64,000 bases of DNA, taken from contig JBAQGX010000002.1 in assembly GCA_049288015.1 (NCBI GenBank), forward strand, positions 1 to 64,000, written 5' to 3'. The stretch is from JAKLIN01 sp049288015 (GTDB taxonomy: Archaea; Nanobdellota; Nanobdellia; Pacearchaeales; GW2011-AR1). Made by a program: the position numbers and the translations under genes. The notes below the pieces were generated by a model. That model searched no databases and was not told the DNA's origin. It saw nothing but the letters and a program-made list of their open reading frames with translations. Position 1 is the stretch's first letter, and every line of letters begins with the position of its first letter. Shown one piece after another: positions 40,287 to 49,818 of this stretch.

Positions 40287-41747
40287 ATGAAAAAATTTTA
40301 TATCACCACTGCAATAGATTATCCAAATGCAGAACCTCACATAGGTCATGCATATCAGAAAATCGTCGCAGATATTATTGCGAGATGGCACAAGATTATA
40401 GGAGATGATGTCTGGTTCTTAACTGGTTTGGATGAACACGGGAAAAAAATCCAAGAAGCTGCTGAGAGAAATGGAAAACAACCAAAAGAGTTCGTAGACG
40501 AGATGGCAAAAAAATTTGAAGAATCTTGGAGGATGTTAGAAATCCAGCCAAATCGATTTATAAGAACAACAGACAAAGACCATGAAAAACTGGTTCAAGA
40601 GATTATAAAAAAATGTGACAAAAATGGAGATATCTATTTAGGAGAGTATGAGGGATATTACTGCACTGCATGTGAAGGATATTACACTGAGAAAGATCTT
40701 ATCAATGGATGTTGTCCCATCCATAAAAAACCTATTGAGAAGCTAAAAGAAGAAAGTTATTTTTTTAGGCTTAGTAAATACCAAAAATTCCTTCTAGACT
40801 TATACAAAAAAAATCCCAAATTTATTATGCCCAAGGAACGAGAAAATGAAATTATAAACAGAATAAAAGAAGGCCTTAAAGATTTGAGCATATCAAGAAC
40901 TAGTTTTAAATGGGGAATTCCCTTCCCACTTGATAATAAACATGTTGTTTATGTATGGTTTGACGCATTATTTAATTACATCACAGGTTCTGGAAAAGAT
41001 CATAAATATTGGCCTGCTAATATACAATTATTAGGGAAAGATAACTCTTGGTTTCATTGCGTTTACTGGCCTGCATTTTTGAAATCCTCCGGGTATAAAC
41101 TTCCAAAAACAATCTTTGTTCATGGATTTTTAACATTCAACGGAGAAAAGATATCTAAGTCTTTAGGAAATGTAATATCTCCAGGCATACTTGTTCAAAA
41201 ATATGGCGCAGACACAATAAGATACTTTGTATGTAGACAATTTCCTTTTGCGGAGGGAAATGATGGCAATTTCTCAGAAAAAGATCTGATTTCAAGACAC
41301 AATAATGAACTTGCAGATAAACTCGGAAACCTAGTCAGGAGAATAGCAGGACTTGCAGAAAAATATGAAATCAAAAAAACAGAAAACAAATTAATCAAAA
41401 AATTAAAGATAAATGAAATAAAGAAGAAAATGGAAAATCTTGAACTCGACAAAGCACTTAATTTAATCTTTGAATTTATCGATAAATGCAATGAATATGT
41501 TCAAAACAAAAAACCATGGGAAACTAAAGATACAAAAATTCTTTATGAAGTGGCAGATTCAATAAAAAGCATTGCAATCCTGCTTTGGCCCTTTATTCCG
41601 TCAACTTCAGAGAAAATTGCACAACAATTTAATTTTAAAATTAAAGAGGGAAGTCTTAATAAAATCAAAGAGCCACTAAAAGTAGGAAAAATTAAAAAAG
41701 GAGAAATATTATTTAACAAGATAGAAAATGACGGAAGGAATAATTAA
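40287..41747 (+). CDS. metG: Methionyl-tRNA synthetase, catalytic and anticodon-binding part
   Basis: The 486-residue class I enzyme has the PHIGH signature near residue 20, a connective zinc knuckle (CTACEGYY and NGCCPIH) and the KMSKS variant GEKISKSLGN. The helical anticodon-binding domain ends with ILLWPFIPSTSEKIA. It lacks the C-terminal tRNA-binding domain, which is encoded by the next gene. It charges initiator and elongator tRNA-Met. Confidence 0.96.
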   Translation: MKKFYITTAIDYPNAEPHIGHAYQKIVADIIARWHKIIGDDVWFLTGLDEHGKKIQEAAERNGKQPKEFVDEMAKKFEESWRMLEIQPNRFIRTTDKDHEKLVQEIIKKCDKNGDIYLGEYEGYYCTACEGYYTEKDLINGCCPIHKKPIEKLKEESYFFRLSKYQKFLLDLYKKNPKFIMPKERENEIINRIKEGLKDLSISRTSFKWGIPFPLDNKHVVYVWFDALFNYITGSGKDHKYWPANIQLLGKDNSWFHCVYWPAFLKSSGYKLPKTIFVHGFLTFNGEKISKSLGNVISPGILVQKYGADTIRYFVCRQFPFAEGNDGNFSEKDLISRHNNELADKLGNLVRRIAGLAEKYEIKKTENKLIKKLKINEIKKKMENLELDKALNLIFEFIDKCNEYVQNKKPWETKDTKILYEVADSIKSIAILLWPFIPSTSEKIAQQFNFKIKEGSLNKIKEPLKVGKIKKGEILFNKIENDGRNN

Positions 41748-42072
41748 TTTTGAAGAGTGGGCAAAGCTTGACTTAAGAGTTGGACAAATAAAAAAGATAG
41801 AAGACATAGAAGGAGCAGACAAACTTTACAAGCTAGAAGTTGACTTAGGAAAAGAAATTGGAAAAAGGATAGTTTGTGCGGGCATAAAGCCTTATTATAA
41901 AAAAGAAGATTTGAAAAACAAGAAGATAGTTCTCTTTGTGAATTTAGCTCCAAGAAAGCTTAAAGGAATTGAAAGTCAAGGGATGATCCTTGCAGCTGTA
42001 ACAAAAGATGAAAGTAAAGTTATTCTACTTTCACCTGAAAAAGATATTGAAATTGGCAGTAAAATCAGATAA
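41728..42072 (+). CDS. MetRS C-terminal-type tRNA-binding protein (Trbp111-like)
   Basis: The 114-residue OB-fold protein has LDLRVGQIKKIEDIEGADKL, VCAGIKPYY, NLAPRKLKGIESQGMILAA, the typical tRNA-binding domain found at the MetRS C-terminus or as free Trbp111. It overlaps metG by 20 bases, so the enzyme is split into two co-translated chains. It likely supplies dimerisation and tRNA affinity in trans. Confidence 0.94.
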   Translation: MTEGIINFEEWAKLDLRVGQIKKIEDIEGADKLYKLEVDLGKEIGKRIVCAGIKPYYKKEDLKNKKIVLFVNLAPRKLKGIESQGMILAAVTKDESKVILLSPEKDIEIGSKIR

Positions 42073-42124
42073 ATATATTTTCTAGGGTCCAAATTAATAT
42101 AAACTTATTTTTTATAAGTTCAAC

Positions 42125-42415
42125 ATGAAAAAAGTGATTTTCATAAGCAAAAATAGTCACTTTGGCATCAAAAGTCTTGAGCAGTTAATGGAACAGATAA
42201 GCGCTAGTAGATCCGCAAAAGAAGATTTTCCCCCATTTTATTTTGAAGAGGAAGGAACAGTATCCTACTTGATATATAACCTTACTGATAAAAATGTCTC
42301 TATTGAATATTATAAATGTTCAAACTCCTACTCTGAAATAACTTTGCTTGGAAAATCAAGAGATATTAGAGAAATTAAAAAAAGAGTATCCAAGGCTATA
42401 AAAGAAGCAGCCTGA
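42125..42415 (+). CDS. Small protein of unknown function
   Basis: The 96-residue alpha/beta protein starts MKKVIFISKNSHFGIKSLEQ and contains FYFEEEGTVSYLIYNLTDKN, with a helical end (REIKKRVSKAIKEAA). I do not recognise it. A TTTTTTATAAG element directly before the ATG supports expression. It converges with the MinD-like gene. Confidence 0.55.
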   Translation: MKKVIFISKNSHFGIKSLEQLMEQISASRSAKEDFPPFYFEEEGTVSYLIYNLTDKNVSIEYYKCSNSYSEITLLGKSRDIREIKKRVSKAIKEAA

Positions 42416-42442
42416 TCATACTGAATTTAATAGACAAAGACT

Positions 42443-43219
42443 TTAAGACAATTTCTTCTTTCTCTTAAACAATCTTGTAAAAATATTATCCATATCTTTT
42501 CTGGAATCATACTCTAAATTTAATATCCTAGCTGCAATTTCCTTATAAGCACGCGCAGACTTACTTCCTGGATGAGTATGAACAACAGCATCCTTCAAAT
42601 TTAGTGATTTTTTAATAGACATATCCTCGGGTACCATTCCCAGTATTGGAACTTCAAGCATCTCCTTAACCGTATCTGGTTGCATTTCTATTTTATCTTT
42701 TCTGACTCGAGTAATAATCGCACCTAGAACAGGTATTCTCATCTGTTCTGCCAATTTTACCGCTTTCAATGCATCTGTAATAGCCGCAATCTCTGGATTG
42801 GTAACAACTATCAACTCATCAGCCATACCTATCACAGAAACAGCTTCATGTCCTAATCCTGCAGAACTGTCCACAATAATATAATCAGAAATTCTCTTAA
42901 AATCTTCTTTAAAATCTTTCAACTTCTCTGGCCTTATCTTTCTCAACTCTTTTATTGAAAGAGAAGAGGGCATAATTTTCATACCAGATTCATGTTCATA
43001 AACAGCTTCATAGGGTTCAGCTTTTTTCAAAAGAACATGATTAAGATTTATCGGAACCTCTGGAGAATTAAGATAAATTCCTACATTTGGGGTGGAGAGA
43101 TTTGCGTCGATAACAAGAACATCCTTTCCAAAATGATTAATTGCAGCGCCAAGATTTATCGCACTTGTAGTCTTTCCAACACCGCCTTTTCCGGAAGTAA
43201 TGACAATGAGTCTTTTCAT
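42443..43219 (-). CDS. MinD/ParA-family ATPase
   Basis: The 258-residue P-loop ATPase has the deviant Walker A GKGGVGKTT (10-18), the switch IDANLSTPNVG and DYIIVDSSAGLG. The C-terminal amphipathic basic segment (MDNIFTRLFKRKKKLS) resembles a MinD membrane-targeting helix. Archaeal MinD homologues position cell-surface machines or division components; no MinC/MinE is present. An AGAGG site precedes the ATG. Confidence 0.9.
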   Translation of the reverse strand: MKRLIVITSGKGGVGKTTSAINLGAAINHFGKDVLVIDANLSTPNVGIYLNSPEVPINLNHVLLKKAEPYEAVYEHESGMKIMPSSLSIKELRKIRPEKLKDFKEDFKRISDYIIVDSSAGLGHEAVSVIGMADELIVVTNPEIAAITDALKAVKLAEQMRIPVLGAIITRVRKDKIEMQPDTVKEMLEVPILGMVPEDMSIKKSLNLKDAVVHTHPGSKSARAYKEIAARILNLEYDSRKDMDNIFTRLFKRKKKLS

Positions 43220-43267
43220 TTTTGCCTCTAAAGAGGATTAACGTATATTTATGTAAAGAAGTTATCT

Positions 43268-43708
43268 CTACTTAGATAAAAATTGTTTAGTTGTACTTAT
43301 AAACCTTTCCAGCATACTCGCATAAATTTTTAATTTCTCAAGGTTTATATCGACATCCTCTCCTTGATAACTCACTCTCAAGGTCACGTTCTTCCTAAAC
43401 TCACCAATTCTATCTTTTCTCAAATCTTCAAGCTTTCTAAGCATTTCATAAAGTTCGATAACTTCAAGAAAATCCTTATCTTTCTTGAAAAGTTTTTTTA
43501 CCTCTTCTGTCTTTCCAAGAGGACTAGCTGGAATTGAAGAGATTTTTTTCTTAGACTTAGCATACTTCAAAATTTCCTCTATACTTGTCTCAATCATTCT
43601 TCTCCATCGCAAAAGCAGATTAACAATCACATCACATGTTTTTGTATACTTGAGACTAACATAAAGTAGATGATCTGCTCTAATCTTTTCTTGAATTATC
43701 TCTTCCAT
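43268..43708 (-). CDS. Conserved helical protein of unknown function
   Basis: The 146-residue helical protein includes KIRADHLLYVSLKYTKTCDV, LLRWRRMIETSIEEILKYA and RVSYQGEDVDINLEKLKIY. The opening RADHLLYVSLKYT pattern recurs in an archaeal family without assigned role. It lies upstream of the MinD-like gene on the same strand, 48 bases away, so they may be co-transcribed. Confidence 0.6.
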   Translation of the reverse strand: MEEIIQEKIRADHLLYVSLKYTKTCDVIVNLLLRWRRMIETSIEEILKYAKSKKKISSIPASPLGKTEEVKKLFKKDKDFLEVIELYEMLRKLEDLRKDRIGEFRKNVTLRVSYQGEDVDINLEKLKIYASMLERFISTTKQFLSK

Positions 43709-43724
43709 TCGTTTTTATAGAGGT

Positions 43725-43835
43725 ATTAAACCTGTGGCTCTTCACCTCGAAGTCCCAAACCATTAAGGTTCTTTTCCTCTAAGAAGTGTGAAGCACTTTA
43801 GTTCTAACAAATAGAACCACAACTTTCGAAGCAAA
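43725..43835 (-). ncRNA. Candidate structured RNA
   Basis: In the 188-bp gap between two minus-strand genes, an AAATATAAAAAT element (43841-43852) precedes a stretch with several stable pairings: GTGGTTC with GAGCCAC (long range), GGTTCTA with TTAGAAC, AAGTG with CACTT and AACC with GGTT. The outer stem is followed by ACA, as in H/ACA guide RNAs. It does not fold as a tRNA. Ends are approximate. Confidence 0.3.
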
Positions 43836-43896
43836 TGGTATTTTTATATTTTTCCTATTATGTACTATTCTTCAATAACAAAAAACAGGCAAAATT

Positions 43897-44223
43897 TTAG
43901 CTAGACAATTTGAATATTGCATCTGCCAAATCTCCAGTTTTTTCAAGAGCATCCTCAGCTTCTTTCTTGCTACAACCAGTCTTCTCCATAATTGTTTTCA
44001 CATCCTCATAAGAAAATTGATTATCTTCCGTTTCTTCAACATCTCCTGTAATTTGGAAACTTTCTTGTCCCTGCATCCTAATCTTTGTAACAGAAGGATG
44101 ATTAATTACAATCTTACCATCTTCTTTTTCAATTACAACTCTAACAGCATCAATATCTTCTTGAGAAACTCCCATCTGTTTCATTACTGCTTGCATTTTC
44201 TTAGGATCAATATTCGGAAACAT
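43897..44223 (-). CDS. nac: Nascent polypeptide-associated complex protein
   Basis: The 108-residue protein has the NAC domain (DAVRVVIEKEDGKIVI, then PSVTKIRMQGQESFQITG) and a C-terminal UBA domain (YEDVKTIMEKTGCSKKEAED). Archaeal aNAC forms homodimers at the ribosome exit tunnel. It is followed upstream on the same strand by the Sec61-beta gene, consistent with a protein-targeting theme. Confidence 0.96.
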   Translation of the reverse strand: MFPNIDPKKMQAVMKQMGVSQEDIDAVRVVIEKEDGKIVINHPSVTKIRMQGQESFQITGDVEETEDNQFSYEDVKTIMEKTGCSKKEAEDALEKTGDLADAIFKLSS

Positions 44224-44271
44224 AGTTTCTTATTATTAACATAGTTAAAAAATCTTATTATTATTAAGAAA

Positions 44272-44427
44272 TTACTTGATTATAAACCCCAAGAGGACTC
44301 TAAAAGCTACAAACAAAATCAAGAAGAAAATAACATGAATTGGCTTAAGATTAATCAAACTAGAATACTCTTCCTTAAACCTTACAAGACCCCCATAGCC
44401 AGAGGGTAAATTAATCTCATCTGCCAT
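44272..44427 (-). CDS. Sec61-beta (SecG-like) subunit of the protein translocase
   Basis: A 51-residue frame on the minus strand starts MADEINLPSGYGGLVRFKEE and continues with LINLKPIHVIFFLILFVAF, ending GFIIK. The LPSG-x-GGLVRF-x-E-E motif followed by a single C-terminal TM helix is diagnostic of archaeal Sec61-beta. It is a small subunit of the SecYEG-type channel. It lies upstream of NAC on the same strand, 48 bases away. Confidence 0.93.
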   Translation of the reverse strand: MADEINLPSGYGGLVRFKEEYSSLINLKPIHVIFFLILFVAFRVLLGFIIK

Positions 44428-44517
44428 GACAAAATAGCATAACTATATTTTAAATATTTATTGTATACAACAAAGAACCTCAGAAAAACCTTTAAACAAC
44501 TTTTCACTTATCAGACA

Positions 44518-46878
44518 ATGATTAATTCAAACTTTAAGCAAATTGAAGAAAAGTGGAAAAAGTTCTGGGAAGAGGAAGAAATTTACAAATTTAATGGAAA
44601 AAGCAAGAAAGAAATATATTCTATAGATACGCCCCCTCCAACAGTATCTGGAAAAATGCACATTGGCCATGCGTTTTCATATTCACAGTTGGATCTGATT
44701 GCTAGGTACAAAAGAATGAAAGGATATGAAGTTTTCCTTCCATTTGGAACGGATGACAATGGTCTTCCAACAGAAAGACTTGTTGAAAAAGAGAGAAAAA
44801 TAAGGTCAAAAGACATGAAAAGAACAGAGTTCGTAAAACTGTGTCTCGAATTTCTTAAAGAGGAGCAACCAAGATTCATACAAGATTGGAAAAATTTGGG
44901 AATAAGCTGCGATTGGAACTTGTTGTATTCCACAATAAGCGAAGAATCAAGAAAGACTGCACAATGGTCTTTCATAGATCTATACAAGAAAAAAAGAGTT
45001 TATAGAAAAGATGCACCTGCAATGTGGTGTCCTGAATGTCAAACAGGAGTTGCACAAGTCGAAATAAAAGACAAAGAGATGGATTCTTATTTTAATGATA
45101 TTGTTTTCAAAGTTGATAAAAAAGATTTGATTATTTCAACAACACGTCCAGAATTGCTTCCTGCATGCGTAGCTATTTTCTACAACCCTGAAGACAAAAG
45201 ATACAAAGAATACAAAGGCAAAAATGCAAAAGTTCCAATTTTTAATTTTGAAGTCCAAATAATGGAAGACAAAAGGGTAGATCCTAGCAAAGGAACAGGA
45301 ATAGTTATGTGTTGTACATTTGGGGATCAGACAGATATGGAATGGCAAAAGGCATATAACCTTCCAATAAAAATCGCAATAGATGAAAAAGGAAAGATGA
45401 CGGATATTGCTGGAAAATATAAAGATTTGCCAATAAAAGAGATGAGAAAAAAAATTATTGAAGACTTGAAAAAATCAGCCTTTTTAATTTCACAAAAGCC
45501 AATAAAACATATTGTAAATGTTCATGAAAGATGTGGAACAGAAATAGAAATAATAAAAAGTAAACAATGGTTTGTAAAATACCTAGATCTAAGAGAAGAT
45601 ATGCTAAAATGGGGAAAGGAATTTAATTGGCATCCCGAATTTATGAAGCATAGATATGACAATTGGGTTAAGGGATTGCAGTGGGATTGGTTAATTTCCA
45701 ATCAAAGATATTTTGGAGTCCCATTTCCAGTATGGTACTGCAACAAATGCGGAGAAGTAATTTTAGCAAATGAAGAGCAGCTTCCAGTGGATCCTCTAAC
45801 CAACTCCCCTAAAGTTTGCCCTAAATGTAAATCTTCAGATATTATTCCCGAAAAAGATATACTCAATACCTGGTTTACATCATCAATGAGCCCTCAACTT
45901 GCAACAAATTCAATAAAAGATGAAAGTATAAAAAAAAGATTATTTCCAATGAGTCTTAGACCACAGGCACATGATATTATAACTTTCTGGCTATTTAATA
46001 CTGTGATAAAGTCTAGATTGCACTTCGGTAAAAATCCCTGGAAAGATGTTGCAATTTCAGGTTTTGTAACATTAAAGGGAGAAAAGATGTCTAAATCCAA
46101 AGGAAACGTAATATCACCACAAATAGTTTTGGAACAATATGGAGCCGATGCACTAAGATACTGGGCATCCTCTTCAAAATTAGGAGAAGATTTTGACTAC
46201 AATGAAAAAGATGTAACAACTGGAAAGAAATTTGTTACAAAATTGCTAAATGCATCAAATTTTGTATTTATGAATTTAAAAAACTACAAGCCTAAATCCG
46301 TAGAGTTATTGGAGACCGATAGGATCTTTTTATCAATGCTGAATAAACTAATAAAAGAATCGACAAAAAATTTTGACAACTACGAGTATCACAGAGTTAA
46401 ATCAGATCTAGATCACTTCTTCTGGAAGATCTTCTGTGATAACTATCTAGAAATTATTAAAAAAAGAGTATACAATGGAAGCGTAAAAGAAAAAGAATCT
46501 GCATATTTTACGTTGTACCATATCTTATTGGCCCTTATAAAAATGTTCTCTCCAATTACTCCTTTCATAACAGAAGAAATATATCAGGAGTATTTCAAAA
46601 ATAATGAAAAAGAGAAAAGTGTGCATATATCAAAGTGGCCTGAAGAATCTAATATCAATAATAAGAAGAATGATGAAGAAAAATTTAATCTAATCTTGGA
46701 AATAATATCTAATGTAAGACAAGAAAAAACAAAATCAAACAAACCTATGAACTCCGAAATAAAATTGACAATTGAATCTGCAAAACTAAAAATAATAAAA
46801 GATATTATAGGAGATATAAAAGGAGTTACAAATTCTAACGAGATAAAAGAAGGAAAATTTAGGATAGAATTTGTTTGA
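44518..46878 (+). CDS. valS: Valyl-tRNA synthetase
   Basis: The 786-residue class I enzyme has PPPTVSGKMHIGHAFSYSQ (HIGH), FGTDDNGLPTERLVEKE, the editing domain with STTRPELLPACVA and GTGIVMCCTFGD, a zinc knuckle (CNKCGEVI, CPKCKSSD) and GEKMSKSKGN (KMSKS). The C-terminal coiled coil of bacterial ValRS is reduced. The start at 44518 is chosen from a CTTTAAACAA element about 28 bases upstream; the frame extends further without matching the family. Confidence 0.96.
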   Translation: MINSNFKQIEEKWKKFWEEEEIYKFNGKSKKEIYSIDTPPPTVSGKMHIGHAFSYSQLDLIARYKRMKGYEVFLPFGTDDNGLPTERLVEKERKIRSKDMKRTEFVKLCLEFLKEEQPRFIQDWKNLGISCDWNLLYSTISEESRKTAQWSFIDLYKKKRVYRKDAPAMWCPECQTGVAQVEIKDKEMDSYFNDIVFKVDKKDLIISTTRPELLPACVAIFYNPEDKRYKEYKGKNAKVPIFNFEVQIMEDKRVDPSKGTGIVMCCTFGDQTDMEWQKAYNLPIKIAIDEKGKMTDIAGKYKDLPIKEMRKKIIEDLKKSAFLISQKPIKHIVNVHERCGTEIEIIKSKQWFVKYLDLREDMLKWGKEFNWHPEFMKHRYDNWVKGLQWDWLISNQRYFGVPFPVWYCNKCGEVILANEEQLPVDPLTNSPKVCPKCKSSDIIPEKDILNTWFTSSMSPQLATNSIKDESIKKRLFPMSLRPQAHDIITFWLFNTVIKSRLHFGKNPWKDVAISGFVTLKGEKMSKSKGNVISPQIVLEQYGADALRYWASSSKLGEDFDYNEKDVTTGKKFVTKLLNASNFVFMNLKNYKPKSVELLETDRIFLSMLNKLIKESTKNFDNYEYHRVKSDLDHFFWKIFCDNYLEIIKKRVYNGSVKEKESAYFTLYHILLALIKMFSPITPFITEEIYQEYFKNNEKEKSVHISKWPEESNINNKKNDEEKFNLILEIISNVRQEKTKSNKPMNSEIKLTIESAKLKIIKDIIGDIKGVTNSNEIKEGKFRIEFV

Positions 46879-46917
46879 TTAACTCACTTTTATAAACATT
46901 CATGATATTTTCTTAAA

Positions 46918-48006
46918 ATGACCGCAACAAAAGCAGAAGTAAAAGAATTGGTTGAAGAATTAGAAAAATATAAGGGAAAACATACTGAGTTTATTACAGT
47001 CTATATCCCTGCAGGCTATGACTCAAATACTACTCAAAAACAAATTGAAGCTGAAAAAGCTACTGCAAAAAATATTAAATCAACAACAACAAGAAAAAAT
47101 GTTATAGATGCTCTTGAAAAGATAGTTAGAGAATTGAAAAATCAAAAGAGAGCCCCTGAAAATGGGCTTGCGCTATTTTGCGGAAATATCTCAGATGTGG
47201 AAGGTGAACAAGATTTAAGATTTTGGGGAATAGAACCACCCCATCCACTTAATACAAGATTATACAGATGCGACAAGGAATTTGTCCTAGACCCACTTAA
47301 ACAAATGCTTGAAGTTGAAGAAGTTTTTGGATTACTTGTAATGGATAGAAAAGAAGCAACAATTGGACTTCTAGAAGGCAAACTAATTCAAGTTTTTCAA
47401 AAAATGACCTCAGGGGTCCCAAGCCAGATACGTGCGGGGGGACAGAGTGCATTGAGATTTCATAGAATAACTGAGGGGTTAACAAAAGAGTTTTATAAAA
47501 GAATAGCAGAAGAAATGAAAAAAATTTTCTTCGATATGCCTAAGCTTAAAGGTATAATTGTTGGAGGACCAGTGCCAACAAAAGATGAGTTCCTTGAAGG
47601 CGAATACTTAACAGACCAACTAAGAAAGAAGGTAATTGGAAGAATAGACATTGGAGATACTTCGGAATCTGGATTAAATGAACTTGTGGAAAAATCAGGA
47701 GATTTATTGGCACAACAAGAGATCACAAAAGAAAAAGATGCCGTAAAAGACTATTTCGCAGCTCTAAAAGAATCTTCTCATGGAAAATCAACAATTGGAT
47801 ACCCCGATACAAAAAGAGCGCTTGGATATGGAGCTGTCCAAAAAGTTTATGTTTCCATAAAAACAAATAAAGAAATTCAAAAAGAACTACAAGAAATGGC
47901 CGAAAACACAGGTGCAGAAGTAATAACAATTTCAGTAGATACAGTTGAGGGTCAGCAATTCTTCAATCTTGGTGGAGTCGGTGCCATTTTAAGATATAAA
48001 GTGTAA
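46918..48006 (+). CDS. prf1: Peptide chain release factor aRF1
   Basis: The 362-residue protein has NIKS (52-55) and LYRCDKEF (Y-x-C-x3-F) for stop-codon reading and AGGQSALRF with G174-G-Q176 for peptide release. Archaeal and eukaryotic family members are usually about 400-420 residues. Here domain 3 lacks the Cys-rich minidomain, ending TVEGQQFFNLGGVGAILRY. It terminates translation at all three stops. Confidence 0.96.
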   Translation: MTATKAEVKELVEELEKYKGKHTEFITVYIPAGYDSNTTQKQIEAEKATAKNIKSTTTRKNVIDALEKIVRELKNQKRAPENGLALFCGNISDVEGEQDLRFWGIEPPHPLNTRLYRCDKEFVLDPLKQMLEVEEVFGLLVMDRKEATIGLLEGKLIQVFQKMTSGVPSQIRAGGQSALRFHRITEGLTKEFYKRIAEEMKKIFFDMPKLKGIIVGGPVPTKDEFLEGEYLTDQLRKKVIGRIDIGDTSESGLNELVEKSGDLLAQQEITKEKDAVKDYFAALKESSHGKSTIGYPDTKRALGYGAVQKVYVSIKTNKEIQKELQEMAENTGAEVITISVDTVEGQQFFNLGGVGAILRYKV

Positions 48007-48042
48007 AGTAAAACCTTTAAAATACAAACTACCCTTTTCTTA

Positions 48043-48576
48043 ATGATGAACATAACAAGCAAAACTGCTGGTGAAATTGATGAAGCACGAGAAAAAGAGT
48101 ACATAAAAAAAGTAGAAGCAATATTTTTTATTTCAGGGAGATTTCTGTCAATGCAGGAATTAATCTCTATTTCAGATTTAAATCCTATAATTCTAAAAGA
48201 AATTATAGAGAAACTCAAAGATAGATATAACAAAGAAGACTCCTCAATTGAAATAGTAGAAAGAGGAGGATCTTGGAAAATGGACATAAGAAAAGAATTT
48301 TCAGATGTTGTAAACAAACTCGCAACAGGAAATTCAGAATTCTCCAAAGCCGAGCGTGAAACCCTTGCAATTATTGCATACAAGCAGCCAATAAAACAGT
48401 CAGTGATAATAAAAATAAGAGGTAATAAATCTTATGATCACATAAAAAAATTTATTGAAATTGGATTAGTCAAAAAGAAGAAAGTTGGACATACCAATGA
48501 ACTTTCTTTATCCGAAGAGTTCTATGATTATTTCAACGTATCCGACCCTAAAGATTTTCTTAAGCAGGAGGAATAA
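48043..48576 (+). CDS. scpB: Segregation and condensation protein ScpB
   Basis: The 177-residue protein has tandem winged helices: EYIKKVEAIFFISGRFLSMQ, and FSKAERETLAIIAYKQPIKQ with IRGNKSYDHIKKFIEIGLVK, both typical of ScpB (kite protein). It helps an SMC complex with chromosome structure. No ScpA or SMC gene lies nearby. CCTTTAAAATAC is about 27 bases before the ATG. Its last base is the A of the next gene's ATG. Confidence 0.92.
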   Translation: MMNITSKTAGEIDEAREKEYIKKVEAIFFISGRFLSMQELISISDLNPIILKEIIEKLKDRYNKEDSSIEIVERGGSWKMDIRKEFSDVVNKLATGNSEFSKAERETLAIIAYKQPIKQSVIIKIRGNKSYDHIKKFIEIGLVKKKKVGHTNELSLSEEFYDYFNVSDPKDFLKQEE

Positions 48577-49817
48577 TGGTAGAGTTTCTAACTGTAGTAT
48601 ACTTGATTTATATCTTCCTTTCTTTGTATTTTTTATCTCTTTACATACTATTATATTTACCAAACAAAAAGAAATTCTTTGATTTTCCAGAACCGCTAAA
48701 AGAATATTCTCTTGACATGATAGTCCCCTGCCATAATGCTGAAAAAAGAATAGAAAAAACAATAAGAACAATCTTAGAATCAGATTACAAAGGTCTCAGA
48801 AAAGTAATCGTTGTAGATGACTGCAGCACAGATAATTCATTTCAAGTAATAAAGGAATTAGCCAAAAAGAATCATAAAATACTTGCTGTTCAAACCCCCC
48901 ATAATACAGGTAATGCGGCTGGTTCAAAAAACTATGGAGCTAGATTTGCTACGGCAGAATTAATAGGATTTAGCGATGATGATTCTTCTCCAGAAAGGAC
49001 AGCTATTTCTAAGATGGTCGGTTTTTTCAACGAGGAGAAAACTGGTGCAGTAACATCCTCCGTTCTAGTCCTAAATAATAAGAATATAATTGAGAGGCTT
49101 CAAGCAATTGAATATAGGATGATTGTATTTACAAGAAAACTTCTGGGATTTGCTGACGCAATATATGTAACTCCAGGACCTCTCGCCATATACAAAAAAG
49201 AAGTCTTTGATAAAATAGGTGGATTTGACGAAAAAAATCTAACTGAAGACATTGAAATAACTTGGAATATGATTTCAAAAGGCTACAATGTTAGGATGAG
49301 TTCTCAGTCAAAGGTTTATACAGAAGTTCCAAGCAATATTAAAGTCTGGTTTAAACAAAGATTAAGATGGAATATTGGAGGAGTCCAAACAATACAGAAA
49401 TATAGAAAGACTTTTTTGAAAAAAGGGATGCTAGGTAGTTTCATTATTCCTTTTTTTATACTGTCTTGGATCATAGGAATTTCTGGACTATTAATCTTAT
49501 TTTATAGAATAACCCAGAGCATAATAATAAGCACTTTATCCGCAAGCTATTCAATAAAAACACAAGCAGCAATATTAAGCTTAAGCGAAATAAATTTAGT
49601 TCCAAGCATTCTGATAATTTTTGGGATATTGATTTTAGTAGTTGGATTTATATTCACTTTAACTGCTTTATATTATACAAGAGAAGATAGAGCAGATTTT
49701 AAAAAGGTGGGGGTATTCGGCATATTAGGATATTCATTCCTTTATTTGCTTGCTTATCCAATATTGTTAGTAATATCGGTGTATAAAATAATATCAAGAA
49801 AAGAGCATTCATGGTAA
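48576..49817 (+). CDS. GT2-family membrane glycosyltransferase
   Basis: The 413-residue protein has an N-terminal TM helix, a GT2 catalytic domain (VVDDCSTDNSFQVIKELAKK, GFSDDDSSPE, and the acceptor motif NLTEDIEITWNM with Q-R-L-R-W, as in FKQRLRWNIGG) and three C-terminal TM helices. This is the layout of chitin/hyaluronan-synthase-like processive glycosyltransferases. A GGAGGAATA site precedes the ATG, which overlaps the scpB stop by one base. The product is a surface or membrane polysaccharide. Confidence 0.92.
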   Translation: MVEFLTVVYLIYIFLSLYFLSLYILLYLPNKKKFFDFPEPLKEYSLDMIVPCHNAEKRIEKTIRTILESDYKGLRKVIVVDDCSTDNSFQVIKELAKKNHKILAVQTPHNTGNAAGSKNYGARFATAELIGFSDDDSSPERTAISKMVGFFNEEKTGAVTSSVLVLNNKNIIERLQAIEYRMIVFTRKLLGFADAIYVTPGPLAIYKKEVFDKIGGFDEKNLTEDIEITWNMISKGYNVRMSSQSKVYTEVPSNIKVWFKQRLRWNIGGVQTIQKYRKTFLKKGMLGSFIIPFFILSWIIGISGLLILFYRITQSIIISTLSASYSIKTQAAILSLSEINLVPSILIIFGILILVVGFIFTLTALYYTREDRADFKKVGVFGILGYSFLYLLAYPILLVISVYKIISRKEHSW

Positions 49818-49818
49818 A

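Noticed and set aside
43725..43835. tRNA gene in the 43.7-kb gap
   Set aside because: Neither strand gives a T arm of the GGTTCRANNCC type or a consistent cloverleaf, even allowing an intron.
44236..44248. TTAACATAGTTAA upstream of the NAC gene, similar to the sufB palindrome
   Set aside because: The spacer is three bases rather than four, shifting the half-sites, and NAC has no redox link. In this A+T-rich background such a match is expected by chance.
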